From positions 64,001 to 128,000 of IMG/VR virus record IMGVR_UViG_3300036939_000023: a DNA stretch of 64,000 nucleotides; one strand, given 5' to 3'. The notes under the pieces are model-generated. The model was not told the origin of the DNA and did no database searches. It saw only the letters and a list, made by a program, of their open reading frames with translations. This document shows, one piece after another, positions 16,279 through 24,552 of this stretch; positions within the stretch are counted from its first letter, which is position 1, and each line of letters begins with the position of its first letter. The DNA is from a virus. The position numbers and the translations under genes were made by a program.

Positions 16279-16393
16279 TACGTTCTAATTTAATTTTAGT
16301 GTAGTTAAGTTTAGTACAAATAAGACAAGTAGCTTTATCATTAATTACTGTATGTTTAGTAGAAGATTTACATTTCGGACAATATTTAAACAT
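16271..16393 (-). CDS. zinc-ribbon miniprotein, 40 aa
   Basis: MFKYCPKCKSSTKHTVINDK then ATCLICTKLNY: two CxxC knuckles 17 residues apart, a complete zinc ribbon and little else. Similar tiny zinc proteins occur in phage replication and transcription blocks. Partner unknown. Confidence 0.65.
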   Translation of the reverse strand: MFKYCPKCKSSTKHTVINDKATCLICTKLNYTKIKLERNA

Positions 16394-16650
16394 TAGTCTA
16401 GGTAGTCCTTAATTACAGTTGATAATCCTATAAAGTTAGTAACACTTAAGTTTTTAGTTGCTAGATACTTAAGTACATTAGATATCCATTCTTCTTTACT
16501 ATAAGAGTTATTGGTAAGTACTTTTACTTCATTAGCTTCACTCCAACCATTAGATTGAACAGTATGTATTAATCTAAACTTTGTTAGTTCTAATGTATCT
16601 ACTAACCAACAGTCATTACCAGTTCTTTCGTAACTGTATTTGTAGTTCAT
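16393..16650 (-). CDS. small protein, 85 aa, unknown
   Basis: Two Trp-containing strands (GNDCWLVDTLELTKFRLIH; SNGWSEANEVKVLTN) and a helical C-terminus. Its stop abuts the zinc-ribbon start. Unknown. Confidence 0.6.
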   Translation of the reverse strand: MNYKYSYERTGNDCWLVDTLELTKFRLIHTVQSNGWSEANEVKVLTNNSYSKEEWISNVLKYLATKNLSVTNFIGLSTVIKDYLD

Positions 16651-16652
16651 TG

Positions 16653-17036
16653 TTATTCAACCTTTATACTAATACCTTCAGTAAATTCAGTTGTAGTTGA
16701 TTCTATAACTTCTTTGGCTTTACTACACTTAATACATTTTAAGTACCAATTGAAACTTTGTTGATAAAGATTGTAGTAATAAATATAATCATCAGTATGT
16801 TTAGTAGCTAATTCTAATACTATATTTAATATAGATTTAGTAGTTTTAGTTAAATAACCTTGACTATACAATTTAATCTCAGTAATATTATCTTCTACAT
16901 AATCAAGTACTGCTATGTTATGTCCATGTAAATATACATAACATTTATCATTATGAAAACTAACTTGACTATTAGACTTAGACCAATTAGTTCTAGTTTT
17001 AATAGCTTCTAATAACTCTTGTTCAATCTTTCTCAT
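16653..17036 (-). CDS. hypothetical protein, 127 aa
   Basis: A helical start MRKIEQELLEAIKTRTNWSK is followed by strands SQVSFHNDKCYVYLHGHNIA and a Cys pair YLKCIKCSK near 103. Immediately downstream of the exonuclease gene. Unknown. Confidence 0.6.
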   Translation of the reverse strand: MRKIEQELLEAIKTRTNWSKSNSQVSFHNDKCYVYLHGHNIAVLDYVEDNITEIKLYSQGYLTKTTKSILNIVLELATKHTDDYIYYYNLYQQSFNWYLKCIKCSKAKEVIESTTTEFTEGISIKVE

Positions 17037-17873
17037 TTAAAAATCTAAAGGTTCTTTGCAATAAAGTCTAGTAGGAAACAAGTGGTTCTTTTCATAGTAA
17101 GGTCTATTGTAGTTCTCATGCCAGTAGTAACCCCATTCACGTTTCATAGCATCTAAATCAAATTTCTGTTTCTTCCAGAAGGCTTCTAGTATCCTTATAG
17201 CCCACTCCTGATATACCTTTAATTTGTTTTCATCAGCATAGTAAATACTAAGTATCTTAGGACTACTTATCACTACCATTATTTGATTAACTGGTTTTAG
17301 ATGTGGAAAAGTTTGTTTAATCATTAATGAATACAAACTAAGTTGCATTAAATAACCGGTTAAATAATGTACTTGACTAACTGCCTTGTTCTTGTTTTTG
17401 TAATCGATCAACGCATAATGATCTAAATCTGCTCTGTTTCTACATTCTTTATCATAATAAAAGTTGTTTATATTTAACTGACTTAGCGCATCAAATTTTC
17501 CTACTACTCCATGTTTCTTAATTGGATCAAAGTAAGCTACATCTTGTTCAGCTAATATAGGATTTTTATTTTTTAAAAAAGTACTATAATTATTTAGATA
17601 TTGCTTAGTAACAAGATCTAATTTACTAGCATAACTAATATATTCTTCTGGACTTTTATAAAAAAGTTCAATAGCTTTATGAACACTTGTACCAATATTA
17701 CAGGCTCGTTTAGTGATAGCTTTGGCTTCTTTATCTCCGACACGCTCTAACCATGCTTTACCAGCTTCAGAGTTTCTAAAATCTTCAATATAGCTAACTA
17801 CATGTGAACATCTTGGTAGTCTGTACTTCTTACCTTCATATATAAATTCTCTGTATCTCTTTTGTCTAGGCAT
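17037..17873 (-). CDS. PD-(D/E)XK exonuclease, RecB/Cas4-like
   Basis: 278 aa from ATG 17873; an upstream GTG frame runs through a promoter-like GTAATTATC and is not used here. Core motifs in order: IGTSVHKAIEL (motif I region with His), KKHGVVGKFDAL (motif II Asp), HYALIDYKNKNK (motif III D-x-K) and YLMQLSLYSLMI (QxxxY helix). These mark the RecB/Cas4/lambda-exonuclease-like nuclease family. No Cys cluster for an FeS centre is evident, unlike most Cas4. With the SSB and the Sak3-like annealing protein nearby it fits a phage recombination set. Confidence 0.8.
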   Translation of the reverse strand: MPRQKRYREFIYEGKKYRLPRCSHVVSYIEDFRNSEAGKAWLERVGDKEAKAITKRACNIGTSVHKAIELFYKSPEEYISYASKLDLVTKQYLNNYSTFLKNKNPILAEQDVAYFDPIKKHGVVGKFDALSQLNINNFYYDKECRNRADLDHYALIDYKNKNKAVSQVHYLTGYLMQLSLYSLMIKQTFPHLKPVNQIMVVISSPKILSIYYADENKLKVYQEWAIRILEAFWKKQKFDLDAMKREWGYYWHENYNRPYYEKNHLFPTRLYCKEPLDF

Positions 17874-17928
17874 AAATGCTTTTCTATAAATATAGTGATA
17901 ATTACAGCTTACCACTATATCTACTTAT

Positions 17929-18171
17929 CTAGAATCTCTTAGTCAACTTTTCTAATATTTCTAGCTCTCTAACTAATACAACATAAACAATATTATAGAT
18001 GTTGTAAATATGTCTTAGATTATCTACTGCTAATTTTGCATTAAAATATTCTTTACTATCAATAAACTGTCGTGCTTGAGCTAACTTATTTAGTAACTGT
18101 TCTTGTAAACTTATATCTTTAATCAAAAACTTAATAGTTAATATAAATATCAAACAATATAATTTAAACAT
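17929..18171 (-). CDS. small membrane-anchored protein, 80 aa
   Basis: The N-terminal hydrophobic stretch FKLYCLIFILTIKFLI is an uncleaved anchor or signal. A helical segment SLQEQLLNKLAQARQFIDSK and a further hydrophobic patch IYNIVYVVLVREL follow. Start abuts the next gene. Unknown. Confidence 0.55.
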   Translation of the reverse strand: MFKLYCLIFILTIKFLIKDISLQEQLLNKLAQARQFIDSKEYFNAKLAVDNLRHIYNIYNIVYVVLVRELEILEKLTKRF

Positions 18172-18359
18172 TATCTTAAATGCAATTCAATAGATACTAA
18201 TGCTTCATTAATATCTGCATACTCGTTACCAATATAGTTATTAAATTCACTCTGTAAATACCTACATTGACTATTACTTAATCCTAATTTCTTTTGTACT
18301 TGTGATAATGTAAGTTGTTGTAGTAAATATTGTTTAATTGTATTTTTATTGTAGTGCAT
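18171..18359 (-). CDS. small helix-turn-helix-like protein, 62 aa
   Basis: KQYLLQQLTLSQVQKKLGLS then NSQCRYLQSEFNNYI follows the spacing of a helix-turn-helix (helix, GLS turn, recognition helix). It could be a small DNA-binding regulator. Called from pattern only. Confidence 0.5.
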   Translation of the reverse strand: MHYNKNTIKQYLLQQLTLSQVQKKLGLSNSQCRYLQSEFNNYIGNEYADINEALVSIELHLR

Positions 18360-18411
18360 ATAGTTAATAATTAAATTAATTATATAAGCTCCTGTAAGCT
18401 TCAGTAACCAC

Positions 18412-18448
18412 TAAAATGACCTGTACTACCATTTACAGCAATACAGGT
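18412..18448 (-). terminator. hairpin, probable terminator after SSB gene
   Basis: Minus-strand ACCTGTA / TACAGGT around a 16-nt loop followed by CATTTT. The U-tract is short. Confidence 0.45.
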
Positions 18449-18470
18449 CTTGTAGCTCAATACAGTAGTC

Positions 18471-19082
18471 TTAGAAGTCGTTATCTAGTGGAGTCTTAGT
18501 CTTATTTGCTCCAAAGTCAAAATCAGTATCTTTACCTTTATCTGTAGCTGTATTATCACTATTCTTTTTCTCTAATATATTAAAAGAGTTAGTAAGAATA
18601 GTAGGAGTAAGTTTTCCATTATATTCTTCCATATCTAAATTACCTGTAGCTGTAATAATTTGATCAGGCTGTAATTTCTCAAATAATGGTACTTGAGCAT
18701 CTGACATTTTAGTAGAACAAGTATAGTAAACATAATTCTTACCTACTTTAGTTTCTACTTGATACTTAGCATAACTATTCTTACCAATAAATGAAGTTGT
18801 ATTTTTACCAAAGTACTTAATTTGTCCAGTAATAGTAGCTACTGCATAATCTGTTTTATCATCTGCTACCGAGCTAAATACTGTATTTACTTTAAGTTTA
18901 GGATTCATGAAATCCTTATTCTCAAAGTACATGTCACCTACTACAACATAAATACCATCATTAGTTACATTATCAATATGGTAAAAATAACTATCTAACT
19001 CTAGTACTCTACTTTTTACTGCTGTAGTTAAAGTGAAGTTCTTATCTTTGATATTTGAAACTTTGCCTTTTAAAATTAACAT
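18471..19082 (-). CDS. single-stranded DNA-binding protein (OB folds, acidic tail)
   Basis: 203 aa. Beta-rich N-terminal two thirds with OB-type strand spacing (LILKGKVSNIKDKNFTLTTA; YAVATITGQIKYFG; IITATGNLDMEEYNGKLTPT). A disordered polar linker follows, then an acidic C-terminus with a hydrophobic end (TPLDNDF), the partner-binding tip seen in SSB proteins. It should coat ssDNA during replication and recruit polymerase, primase or helicase. Own promoter box 28 nt upstream; downstream hairpin. No close family match claimed. Confidence 0.7.
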   Translation of the reverse strand: MLILKGKVSNIKDKNFTLTTAVKSRVLELDSYFYHIDNVTNDGIYVVVGDMYFENKDFMNPKLKVNTVFSSVADDKTDYAVATITGQIKYFGKNTTSFIGKNSYAKYQVETKVGKNYVYYTCSTKMSDAQVPLFEKLQPDQIITATGNLDMEEYNGKLTPTILTNSFNILEKKNSDNTATDKGKDTDFDFGANKTKTPLDNDF

Positions 19083-19107
19083 GTTGTAATCTTTGTAGTG
19101 TTTAAGA

Positions 19108-19117
19108 TAATTATAAA
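19108..19117 (-). promoter_or_regulatory. promoter -10 box before SSB gene
   Basis: The minus strand reads TATTTATAATTATCTTAAAC, 28 nt before ATG 19082: the clearest copy of the consensus. Confidence 0.65.
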
Positions 19118-19119
19118 TA

Positions 19120-19366
19120 CTGAACGAAGTGAAGATAATTGTACTAATAATTATAACAGCTAGTGCTTATTTAAAATCAGATATTGTTTTCTAGTAAATA
19201 ATTAGCTTCATATTGATTCATTTTTGTAGCCTGTGATACAATCGCCAAATTCGGCAAAAGGTCATTCTCTGTAACAACGGTAGAATCAGGGTTTCAGCCA
19301 TTTCACTTGGCGCTTATATAAGAATAACACTGACTAGTCTAGAGTTCAGTTTTGTTTTCATAGCAG
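19120..19366 (-). other. non-coding interval with a structured, GC-richer core
   Basis: No convincing ORF; the longest minus-strand ATG frame is 14 codons. The core 19,230-19,330 is less AT-rich than its surroundings. On the minus strand CGCCAA (near 19,310) pairs with TTGGCG (near 19,247), enclosing GGCTGAAA...TTTTGCC, so a folded RNA or leader is possible. It also carries CTTATATAAGCG and ATCACAGGCT, both of which recur at 31.85-31.91 kb. Confidence 0.4.
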
Positions 19367-19534
19367 CTACTTAATTTCTTCTACCTTACCTTCAATTAAC
19401 TTATTTGCAAAATACTGAGCTAAGTTTTTATTGTTGAATTCAGTAGCTTCTGTACTAAGTTTCTTAAATTCAATATCTGCATGGTCATTAAGTATTCTTA
19501 CGTAACCTTGTTTAGCTTTAATTATGTACTTCAT
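19367..19534 (-). CDS. small protein, 55 aa, unknown
   Basis: MKYIIKAKQGYVRILNDHAD then FKKLSTEATEFNNKNLAQYF: strand, strand and helix. Matches the type of short phage protein that modifies display or storage of an aspartate loop, but no family is recognised. Ends at the edge of the non-coding interval. Confidence 0.55.
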   Translation of the reverse strand: MKYIIKAKQGYVRILNDHADIEFKKLSTEATEFNNKNLAQYFANKLIEGKVEEIK

Positions 19535-19538
19535 TAAT

Positions 19539-19799
19539 TTAAATTGTAATATCAGCTAAAGTACTATTACCTAATCCTTTAAGTACATGTACGATTAATC
19601 TCATAAAGTTAGCTGCATCATACTTAGTAATATCGTCACAATCTAGTACAACATAATCACTAATATCTGTAACTTTAACCACATTGTTGTTAGTAATTGT
19701 TACAATATCAGTACCAGTATTAAATGCAATTTTATGATTACTTAGTTCTGTAATATCTACAATTGCATAATATCTTTTATCTTTGTATCTAAACTCCAT
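19539..19799 (-). CDS. small protein, 86 aa, unknown
   Basis: Beta-rich first half (EFRYKDKRYYAIVDITELS; VTITNNNVVKVTDIS) and a helical C-terminus. Start overlaps the next gene's stop by one base. Unknown. Confidence 0.6.
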   Translation of the reverse strand: MEFRYKDKRYYAIVDITELSNHKIAFNTGTDIVTITNNNVVKVTDISDYVVLDCDDITKYDAANFMRLIVHVLKGLGNSTLADITI

Positions 19800-20158
19800 T
19801 AATAATGTTCCTCAATTAAATCTGCTATTTCTTCAAATGTATAACCATCATCATTATATTTAGTTAAATATTGTTCATCTTCTAATTTTCCATATCGATC
19901 AGGCACTTTAGTAATATCTACTATCTCATCCATCAATACAGCAGATTCTACATTTCCAGTAGTTGTTAATTGATATTTGTTTACCTTTAATTCTTCAAAT
20001 TTATTCCACTTAAACTGCTCAGGGTATTCTTTAGCTACTAAATCACTAAGTACACCTAAACAACAATAACCTTTATCATCTCTTAAACACTCAGTAGTTT
20101 GTTTATATTCTCCACTTCTTAATGCAGTTAACCACTTATCTTTCCAATACTTATTCAT
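19799..20158 (-). CDS. conserved phage/plasmid protein of the CCLGVL type, 119 aa
   Basis: WLTALRSGEYKQTTECLRDD followed by YCCLGVLSDLVAKEYP, and near the end YNDDGYTFEEIADLIEEHY. This arrangement (W-x-x-ALRSG-x-Y-Q ... CCLGVL ... ND-x-G-x-F-x-x-IA) recurs in many phage and plasmid proteins. I know no proven function. A second relative is at 27.1-27.5 kb. Confidence 0.7.
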   Translation of the reverse strand: MNKYWKDKWLTALRSGEYKQTTECLRDDKGYCCLGVLSDLVAKEYPEQFKWNKFEELKVNKYQLTTTGNVESAVLMDEIVDITKVPDRYGKLEDEQYLTKYNDDGYTFEEIADLIEEHY

Positions 20159-20159
20159 G

Positions 20160-20378
20160 TTACTTATTTAATAAACTTCTACCGTAATCAGTGTATCTAA
20201 TTCCACTAGCTTTAGTAATACTAGCTACTAGTTTACCTTCACTAATTGCTTGAATTACATCTACTCCTTTTTCTGTAATCATTAACTTCATCTGTTGTTC
20301 TACTATTTCATCTAATTTGTTATAACTGTAATTAGTGTAATAACTAACTCCAGCTATTAACTTACATAGTACAATCAC
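20160..20378 (-). CDS. small protein, 72 aa, GTG start
   Basis: The frame opens at GTG 20378, which overlaps the stop of the upstream gene (GTGA). No in-frame ATG lies close by. Helical centre KLDEIVEQQMKLMITEKGVD. Unknown. Confidence 0.5.
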   Translation of the reverse strand: MIVLCKLIAGVSYYTNYSYNKLDEIVEQQMKLMITEKGVDVIQAISEGKLVASITKASGIRYTDYGRSLLNK

Positions 20379-20689
20379 TTCTTTAACTCCTTAGCTTTAT
20401 CTAGTAACTTATTATCCAAATTACTTCTAATACTAAATTCATTAAATAAATTAGTTAACTTTAATAACCATTTCTTTATATCTACTAAACAACTAAGACT
20501 ACAGTAATAAAGTAATTTGTTAGTTGCATTAAAGTAAGTATCTTCTTCTATAGCTAACTCTTCAAACTTAGTAAATAGTTCTTTATTATCTAATTCTTTA
20601 CTAACTACTAATTTAATATCATAATTGTAATTAGTATCTAATGTAAAACTAGGTACTACAAATACATCATAATCTTCACTACTATTCAT
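20375..20689 (-). CDS. small protein, 104 aa, unknown
   Basis: A beta-strand start (YDVFVVPSFTLDTNYNYDIK) is followed by helices with two Cys (YYCSLSCLVDIKKWLLKL). First gene after the promoter box at 20.71 kb. Unknown. Confidence 0.6.
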   Translation of the reverse strand: MNSSEDYDVFVVPSFTLDTNYNYDIKLVVSKELDNKELFTKFEELAIEEDTYFNATNKLLYYCSLSCLVDIKKWLLKLTNLFNEFSIRSNLDNKLLDKAKELKK

Positions 20690-20707
20690 TGACTAGTTTA
20701 GTTAAGA

Positions 20708-20717
20708 TAATTATATG
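20708..20717 (-). promoter_or_regulatory. promoter -10 box TATAATTATC
   Basis: The minus strand reads ACATATAATTATCTTAAC, 21 nt before ATG 20689. It lies just 3' of the annealing-protein gene. Confidence 0.65.
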
Positions 20718-20723
20718 TATTAG

Positions 20724-21455
20724 TTATTTAGCTAACTTAGTTACTTGTTCTTTAAGCTCTACTGCTAATTGTCTAAGTACGTTATAACTAGTACCAAAAT
20801 TAACAATGGACTTATCTACTGGTACACCTAATTCTTCACTAAAACCAACAATAGCTTTAATTACTTTAACATGAGGAGCTTCATCTAATACTTTACCTAT
20901 TAAGTGTCTTGTAAACAATCTATATCCATAGCCACAGAATCTAGCACCACACTTTACCTCTGCTCTAGCTAAATTATCTGTTACATCTCTACTATCTGGA
21001 TTAATTACACTATTCATGCTATTATCCATTAAGGGAAAATCTAAAGCAGTAGTTCTTAATCCAGTTTCTAAATCGATAACATAAGGTTTTACTACTACTC
21101 CTCTATAGCCATAGGTAATCTCATTATTAAGTTCTTGTATCCTAGTGTTTAACTTTTTCTTTTCTTTCCATGCGTCTTTACTATCAGGTACATTATTTAA
21201 AGCTTCAATAGCTTCTTGTTTTTGCTTAGTTAAAAACTCTTTATCACTAACTGTAGATTTAATATAAAATAAGTTGTTACCTTCATCTGTTAATTCATAC
21301 TGAATACTATAGTTAGGATAATGTTGTTTAAAGCCTACATAAAATGCATGTACATCTAAATAATCAAAATTATTTTGAGTTTTAGTATGAAAAATGAAAT
21401 CTGGATCATTATAAGCTGCAAAGTACTTATCTTCAGGTACAAAAAAGTATGTCAT
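20724..21455 (-). CDS. Sak3/DUF1071-like single-strand annealing protein
   Basis: 243 aa. The stretch DFPLMDNSMNSVINPDSRDV then TDNLARAEVKCGARFCGYGY matches by eye the DUF1071/Sak3 core (L-P-V-M-D-x-x-N-x-x-I-x-N-P-D, then M-R-C-L-V-K-A-x-A-x-x-G-L-G). A charged coiled segment lies near 80-115. Members of this family anneal complementary ssDNA and are found in phage recombination systems with an exonuclease and SSB, both present a few kb away. Own promoter and TATAATTATC box 22 nt upstream. Confidence 0.7.
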   Translation of the reverse strand: MTYFFVPEDKYFAAYNDPDFIFHTKTQNNFDYLDVHAFYVGFKQHYPNYSIQYELTDEGNNLFYIKSTVSDKEFLTKQKQEAIEALNNVPDSKDAWKEKKKLNTRIQELNNEITYGYRGVVVKPYVIDLETGLRTTALDFPLMDNSMNSVINPDSRDVTDNLARAEVKCGARFCGYGYRLFTRHLIGKVLDEAPHVKVIKAIVGFSEELGVPVDKSIVNFGTSYNVLRQLAVELKEQVTKLAK

Positions 21456-21474
21456 TTAATCATTTAGTAATAGA

Positions 21475-21484
21475 TAATTATATG
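21475..21484 (-). promoter_or_regulatory. promoter -10 box before annealing-protein gene
   Basis: The minus strand reads ACATATAATTATCTATTAC, 22 nt before ATG 21455, almost identical to the box at 20,710. Confidence 0.65.
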
Positions 21485-21490
21485 TACTAC

Positions 21491-21649
21491 TTAGTTACTT
21501 ATTAAACTATCTAAATAACTAATTTCAATACCACATTTGTTACAATACTTTACTGCTGCATCATACATCTGTTTAGTATGTACTTCATCATTGTTATTTC
21601 TGTAAATCTTAATTACTTGAATATACCAATTTAAGTTAGTTAATGACAT
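21491..21649 (-). CDS. small protein with CxxC, 52 aa
   Basis: MSLTNLNWYIQVIKIYRNNN ... VKYCNKCGIEISYLDS. A single CxxC pair and helical predictions; its start overlaps the 3' end of the RNA ligase gene by 14 nt. Unknown. Confidence 0.5.
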   Translation of the reverse strand: MSLTNLNWYIQVIKIYRNNNDEVHTKQMYDAAVKYCNKCGIEISYLDSLISN

Positions 21650-22604
21650 TTAACCACACACTTCTAATAGTGTTACTACATAACTTATTTAACTGCTTAT
21701 TTACATTCTTGCTAATCACTAACTGATTGTCTTTACTATAATCTTCAATAACATCTTTAATATATAATCCTAACACTTTACCAAAGTCATTACTAGTTAA
21801 CTCTCCTAACTTACTAGTTACTGAGTAAACTCTACTTTCTGTAATTAGTTCAGTTAGTTTAGTTAATACTATATTCTCTTCTTCTGTTAATGTAACTATT
21901 TTAGCTGGAGGTCTACCTTTGTTACTACTTTCTTTAAATTCTGGAGACTTGCATTTAATAATTACTCTATCTCCAGTTCTTAATGTTAAGTAGTTAACTG
22001 GTTTAATTACATAACCTTCTTCATTATTAACTTCTAATTTCTTATAATCATTATTTAGTAGATTAGGTATTAGTGAGTTAAAGGTTAAGTTGTTAGTGCA
22101 GTAAGTTAAAGAGTCTTGTAAATTACCTCTAAAATGTTCTGGCGCTAACTTTAGCTTAGTATAATAAGTTAGTACTTTTAAGACTTTATAGTTAATATAA
22201 TTAAGGTTAACTATATTATCTTCTATCCAAGTAACTAAGATATCAAAAACAATAAATTCTCTGCCACTACAGTATTTAACTCTATTGTTAATACCATCTC
22301 CAATTAACTCTCCATATACTTGAATTTGTTCTATCGGAGATTCATCATTAAATACTTTAAATAAATATCTAATATCTTGACTGTATTTATCTATTACAGG
22401 TTTACAATTAAAGAATGTACTATCAACTATTTGTGTTCTACTTGCTACTTGTACTTCATTACCATCACAAATAAAACTAAAGTTAGCTCCATCTAATTTA
22501 CTAGTTACTACAAATTCTTCATTACCATAACCATGTTCAATGATACTGTTAATGTACTTTTCTCTGTAACTGTTCTCAATACTGCTGTACTTAGTAAATT
22601 GCAT
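21636..22604 (-). CDS. RNA ligase, T4 Rnl2-like
   Basis: 322 aa. Nucleotidyltransferase motifs: SKLDGANFSF with the adenylated lysine near residue 35 (motif I), VASRTQ (Ia), VYGELIGDG (III), EFIVFDIL (IIIa), EGYVIKP (IV), RVIIKCKSPEFKES (V). This order and spacing is that of Rnl2-type ligases, which seal 3'-OH/5'-phosphate RNA nicks. It abuts the polynucleotide kinase gene (3-nt gap), with another ligase beyond, forming an RNA-repair cassette. The C-terminal third is helical as in Rnl2. Confidence 0.88.
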   Translation of the reverse strand: MQFTKYSSIENSYREKYINSIIEHGYGNEEFVVTSKLDGANFSFICDGNEVQVASRTQIVDSTFFNCKPVIDKYSQDIRYLFKVFNDESPIEQIQVYGELIGDGINNRVKYCSGREFIVFDILVTWIEDNIVNLNYINYKVLKVLTYYTKLKLAPEHFRGNLQDSLTYCTNNLTFNSLIPNLLNNDYKKLEVNNEEGYVIKPVNYLTLRTGDRVIIKCKSPEFKESSNKGRPPAKIVTLTEEENIVLTKLTELITESRVYSVTSKLGELTSNDFGKVLGLYIKDVIEDYSKDNQLVISKNVNKQLNKLCSNTIRSVWLNVIN

Positions 22605-22606
22605 AA

Positions 22607-23464
22607 TTAAAACTCGTATTCTCTACCTACTTTAAATACAAATAAACCTAACTTATTCCAACAGTTTCTAATTACACTAGGTCTGTCATCTAATACAAAT
22701 TTAACATTGTAGTAAGGTTCAATATGTTGATAATATAATTCTTCTTTAATTACATAATCTTTTCTACTATCTCCAGTAGCTCTCATTAGTAATAAACCAT
22801 TAGGAGCTTTATTGTTAATTAAGAATGTTCTAGTAGGTTCTTCATATTTCTGTTCTCTACCAGTTAAATAAATTATTGTGCAATCATTACTATATCTATT
22901 AAGTACATCTAATACTTCATTGCAAACATCATCTTTATCACAAGTAGAACAATCAAAGTAACTTCTACCATGATTGTTTAAAGCTAAAGTGCCATCTAAA
23001 TCTACTAAGATACAATTAGCTTTATTACTATCTATTTTTCTACTAACTGGTTTACAAACAAAGTCATAATACTGTTTTAAAATTACATCTTTACCTACAC
23101 TATTTAATCTCTGCAAATCTTGTTTAATACAAGTTTCTATAGATACATCTAAAAATGACTTAATCTCTACTGTTGCTTTATCTTTTACTAATTGTCTAAT
23201 ACGTTCTTCATGTTTAGGTGCTAAATTAGTGTCTGCAACTATAATATTTTTACTTTCTTCAATAGCTGCTAATATAATTGCATCTCTTATTTTAAGTACA
23301 AAATTTTCATTTCCTTTACTATATTTGCCATTATCTAACATTAGACGTAAATCATCTTTGCATACAATTTTAGTATTTGAATGTTGTTTAATGTATTCTT
23401 TAGCCCAATAACTTTTACCACTACCACTAAGTCCTATAGTTAAAATTACAGTTGGGTTGTCCAT
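22607..23464 (-). CDS. polynucleotide kinase/3'-phosphatase, T4 Pnk-like
   Basis: 285 aa. The N-terminal kinase P-loop IGLSGSGKS near residue 11 is followed by CKDDLRLML and an arginine-rich lid. The C-terminal phosphatase has the DxDGT motif ILVDLDGTLA near 148, TGREQKYE near 200 and VLDDRPSV near 260. It adds a phosphate to 5'-OH ends and removes 3'-phosphate or 2',3'-cyclic phosphate, the ends left by anticodon nucleases. It overlaps the second ligase gene by 19 nt, so the three genes are one unit. Confidence 0.93.
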   Translation of the reverse strand: MDNPTVILTIGLSGSGKSYWAKEYIKQHSNTKIVCKDDLRLMLDNGKYSKGNENFVLKIRDAIILAAIEESKNIIVADTNLAPKHEERIRQLVKDKATVEIKSFLDVSIETCIKQDLQRLNSVGKDVILKQYYDFVCKPVSRKIDSNKANCILVDLDGTLALNNHGRSYFDCSTCDKDDVCNEVLDVLNRYSNDCTIIYLTGREQKYEEPTRTFLINNKAPNGLLLMRATGDSRKDYVIKEELYYQHIEPYYNVKFVLDDRPSVIRNCWNKLGLFVFKVGREYEF

Positions 23465-24543
23465 TGATATAACTTCTTAATATCTAAATCTAATAAAAAC
23501 TGTTCTACTGTACTAACTCTATTTAAGTACAAATTAAATAAACAATTACTATAAAAATAGTCTTTAACACTTAATGCAAATTCTTTTCTATCTGTTATCT
23601 GTTTAGTTGTTATCCAAGTGTAGTTAATAGTTTCTACTAACTTGTTGTACTTATTATTTAAATTAACTATTTCTTCTTCTAGTTCATTAAAGTAAGTTAA
23701 TAGTTCTTCCGTTTCATTTCTTCTAATAACATCTAATAATGCATAAGGTGTATTAGTATTACTACGAATATGATGTAGAGCTACATATTCTTCACTCTTA
23801 ATCTTAATCCTGTTAAAGTTACTATCAACTACTACAAGTCCTTCTAACTGATTACCTTTAGTAGTACTTAAGTAATCTAGTATTTGTTGTATATTAGTTA
23901 ATTTATATTGTTTAACTATTTCATAATTAAGACAGCTAGCTAATCCAGCTAATGACATAACAGCAATTTCTACATAATCACTTAATCTTCTAGCACCTAA
24001 TAACACTAATTTAGGCTTTTTATATTCAACAACTACTTTATTGTAAATACTGCATAATTCAAATATAAAAGTATAATTATTATTACTTATAAAATGTGTA
24101 GGTAACTTATAATCTAACTGATTAAAGACTCTCCAAAACAATTGTTCAAAAGTAAAGTCATAACCATTAACTTCACCACCTGCATCTGCTTTACCACTAG
24201 TAGCTATAAGCCATTCTGAGCGGTAATAGAATAGTTGTACAAGACTTCCATCTAACTTCTCCTGAACAACTGCTGTAGACCAATCTATAACCTTCTCAGC
24301 TTCATTCTGTCCATAGTTATAAAATCGTTTAAATGGATAACTAATTACTTTCCAATCATCATCTTCATCTAAAATAATTCCTCTACATTCTTGTACTACT
24401 GGATGATAAGTAGGTGACTTAATTTGATCATATTTAAGTAATACTAAATTAGGATATTTGCTATGTCTATTATGTTTAATACCTAATTCAGTTTCTAACT
24501 GTTCTAGTGAATTATTACTTAAGTAGCTTTGTATTTCTAACAT
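23446..24543 (-). CDS. RNA ligase, T4 Rnl1-like
   Basis: 365 aa. QECRGIILDEDDDWKVI near 53 and YPFKRFYNYGQ near 72 are typical of the Rnl1 N-terminus. Motif I is VQEKLDGSLVQL near 95, motif III TFIFELCSIYNKVVV near 160, motif IV LEGLVVVD near 238, motif V RIKIKSEEYVALHH near 250. Rnl1-type enzymes re-join tRNA halves after Pnk has healed the ends. It is first in the repair cassette. Confidence 0.88.
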   Translation of the reverse strand: MLEIQSYLSNNSLEQLETELGIKHNRHSKYPNLVLLKYDQIKSPTYHPVVQECRGIILDEDDDWKVISYPFKRFYNYGQNEAEKVIDWSTAVVQEKLDGSLVQLFYYRSEWLIATSGKADAGGEVNGYDFTFEQLFWRVFNQLDYKLPTHFISNNNYTFIFELCSIYNKVVVEYKKPKLVLLGARRLSDYVEIAVMSLAGLASCLNYEIVKQYKLTNIQQILDYLSTTKGNQLEGLVVVDSNFNRIKIKSEEYVALHHIRSNTNTPYALLDVIRRNETEELLTYFNELEEEIVNLNNKYNKLVETINYTWITTKQITDRKEFALSVKDYFYSNCLFNLYLNRVSTVEQFLLDLDIKKLYQWTTQL

Positions 24544-24552
24544 ATTCTAATT

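Noticed and set aside
17874-17915. GTG start 42 nt upstream for the exonuclease gene
   Set aside because: The segment contains a GTAATTATC promoter-like box, and the downstream ATG fits the family's N-terminus better.
19230-19330. Riboswitch or group I intron in the structured island
   Set aside because: The stem is plausible, but I could not match the sequence to a known class core, and no gene or splice context supports an intron.
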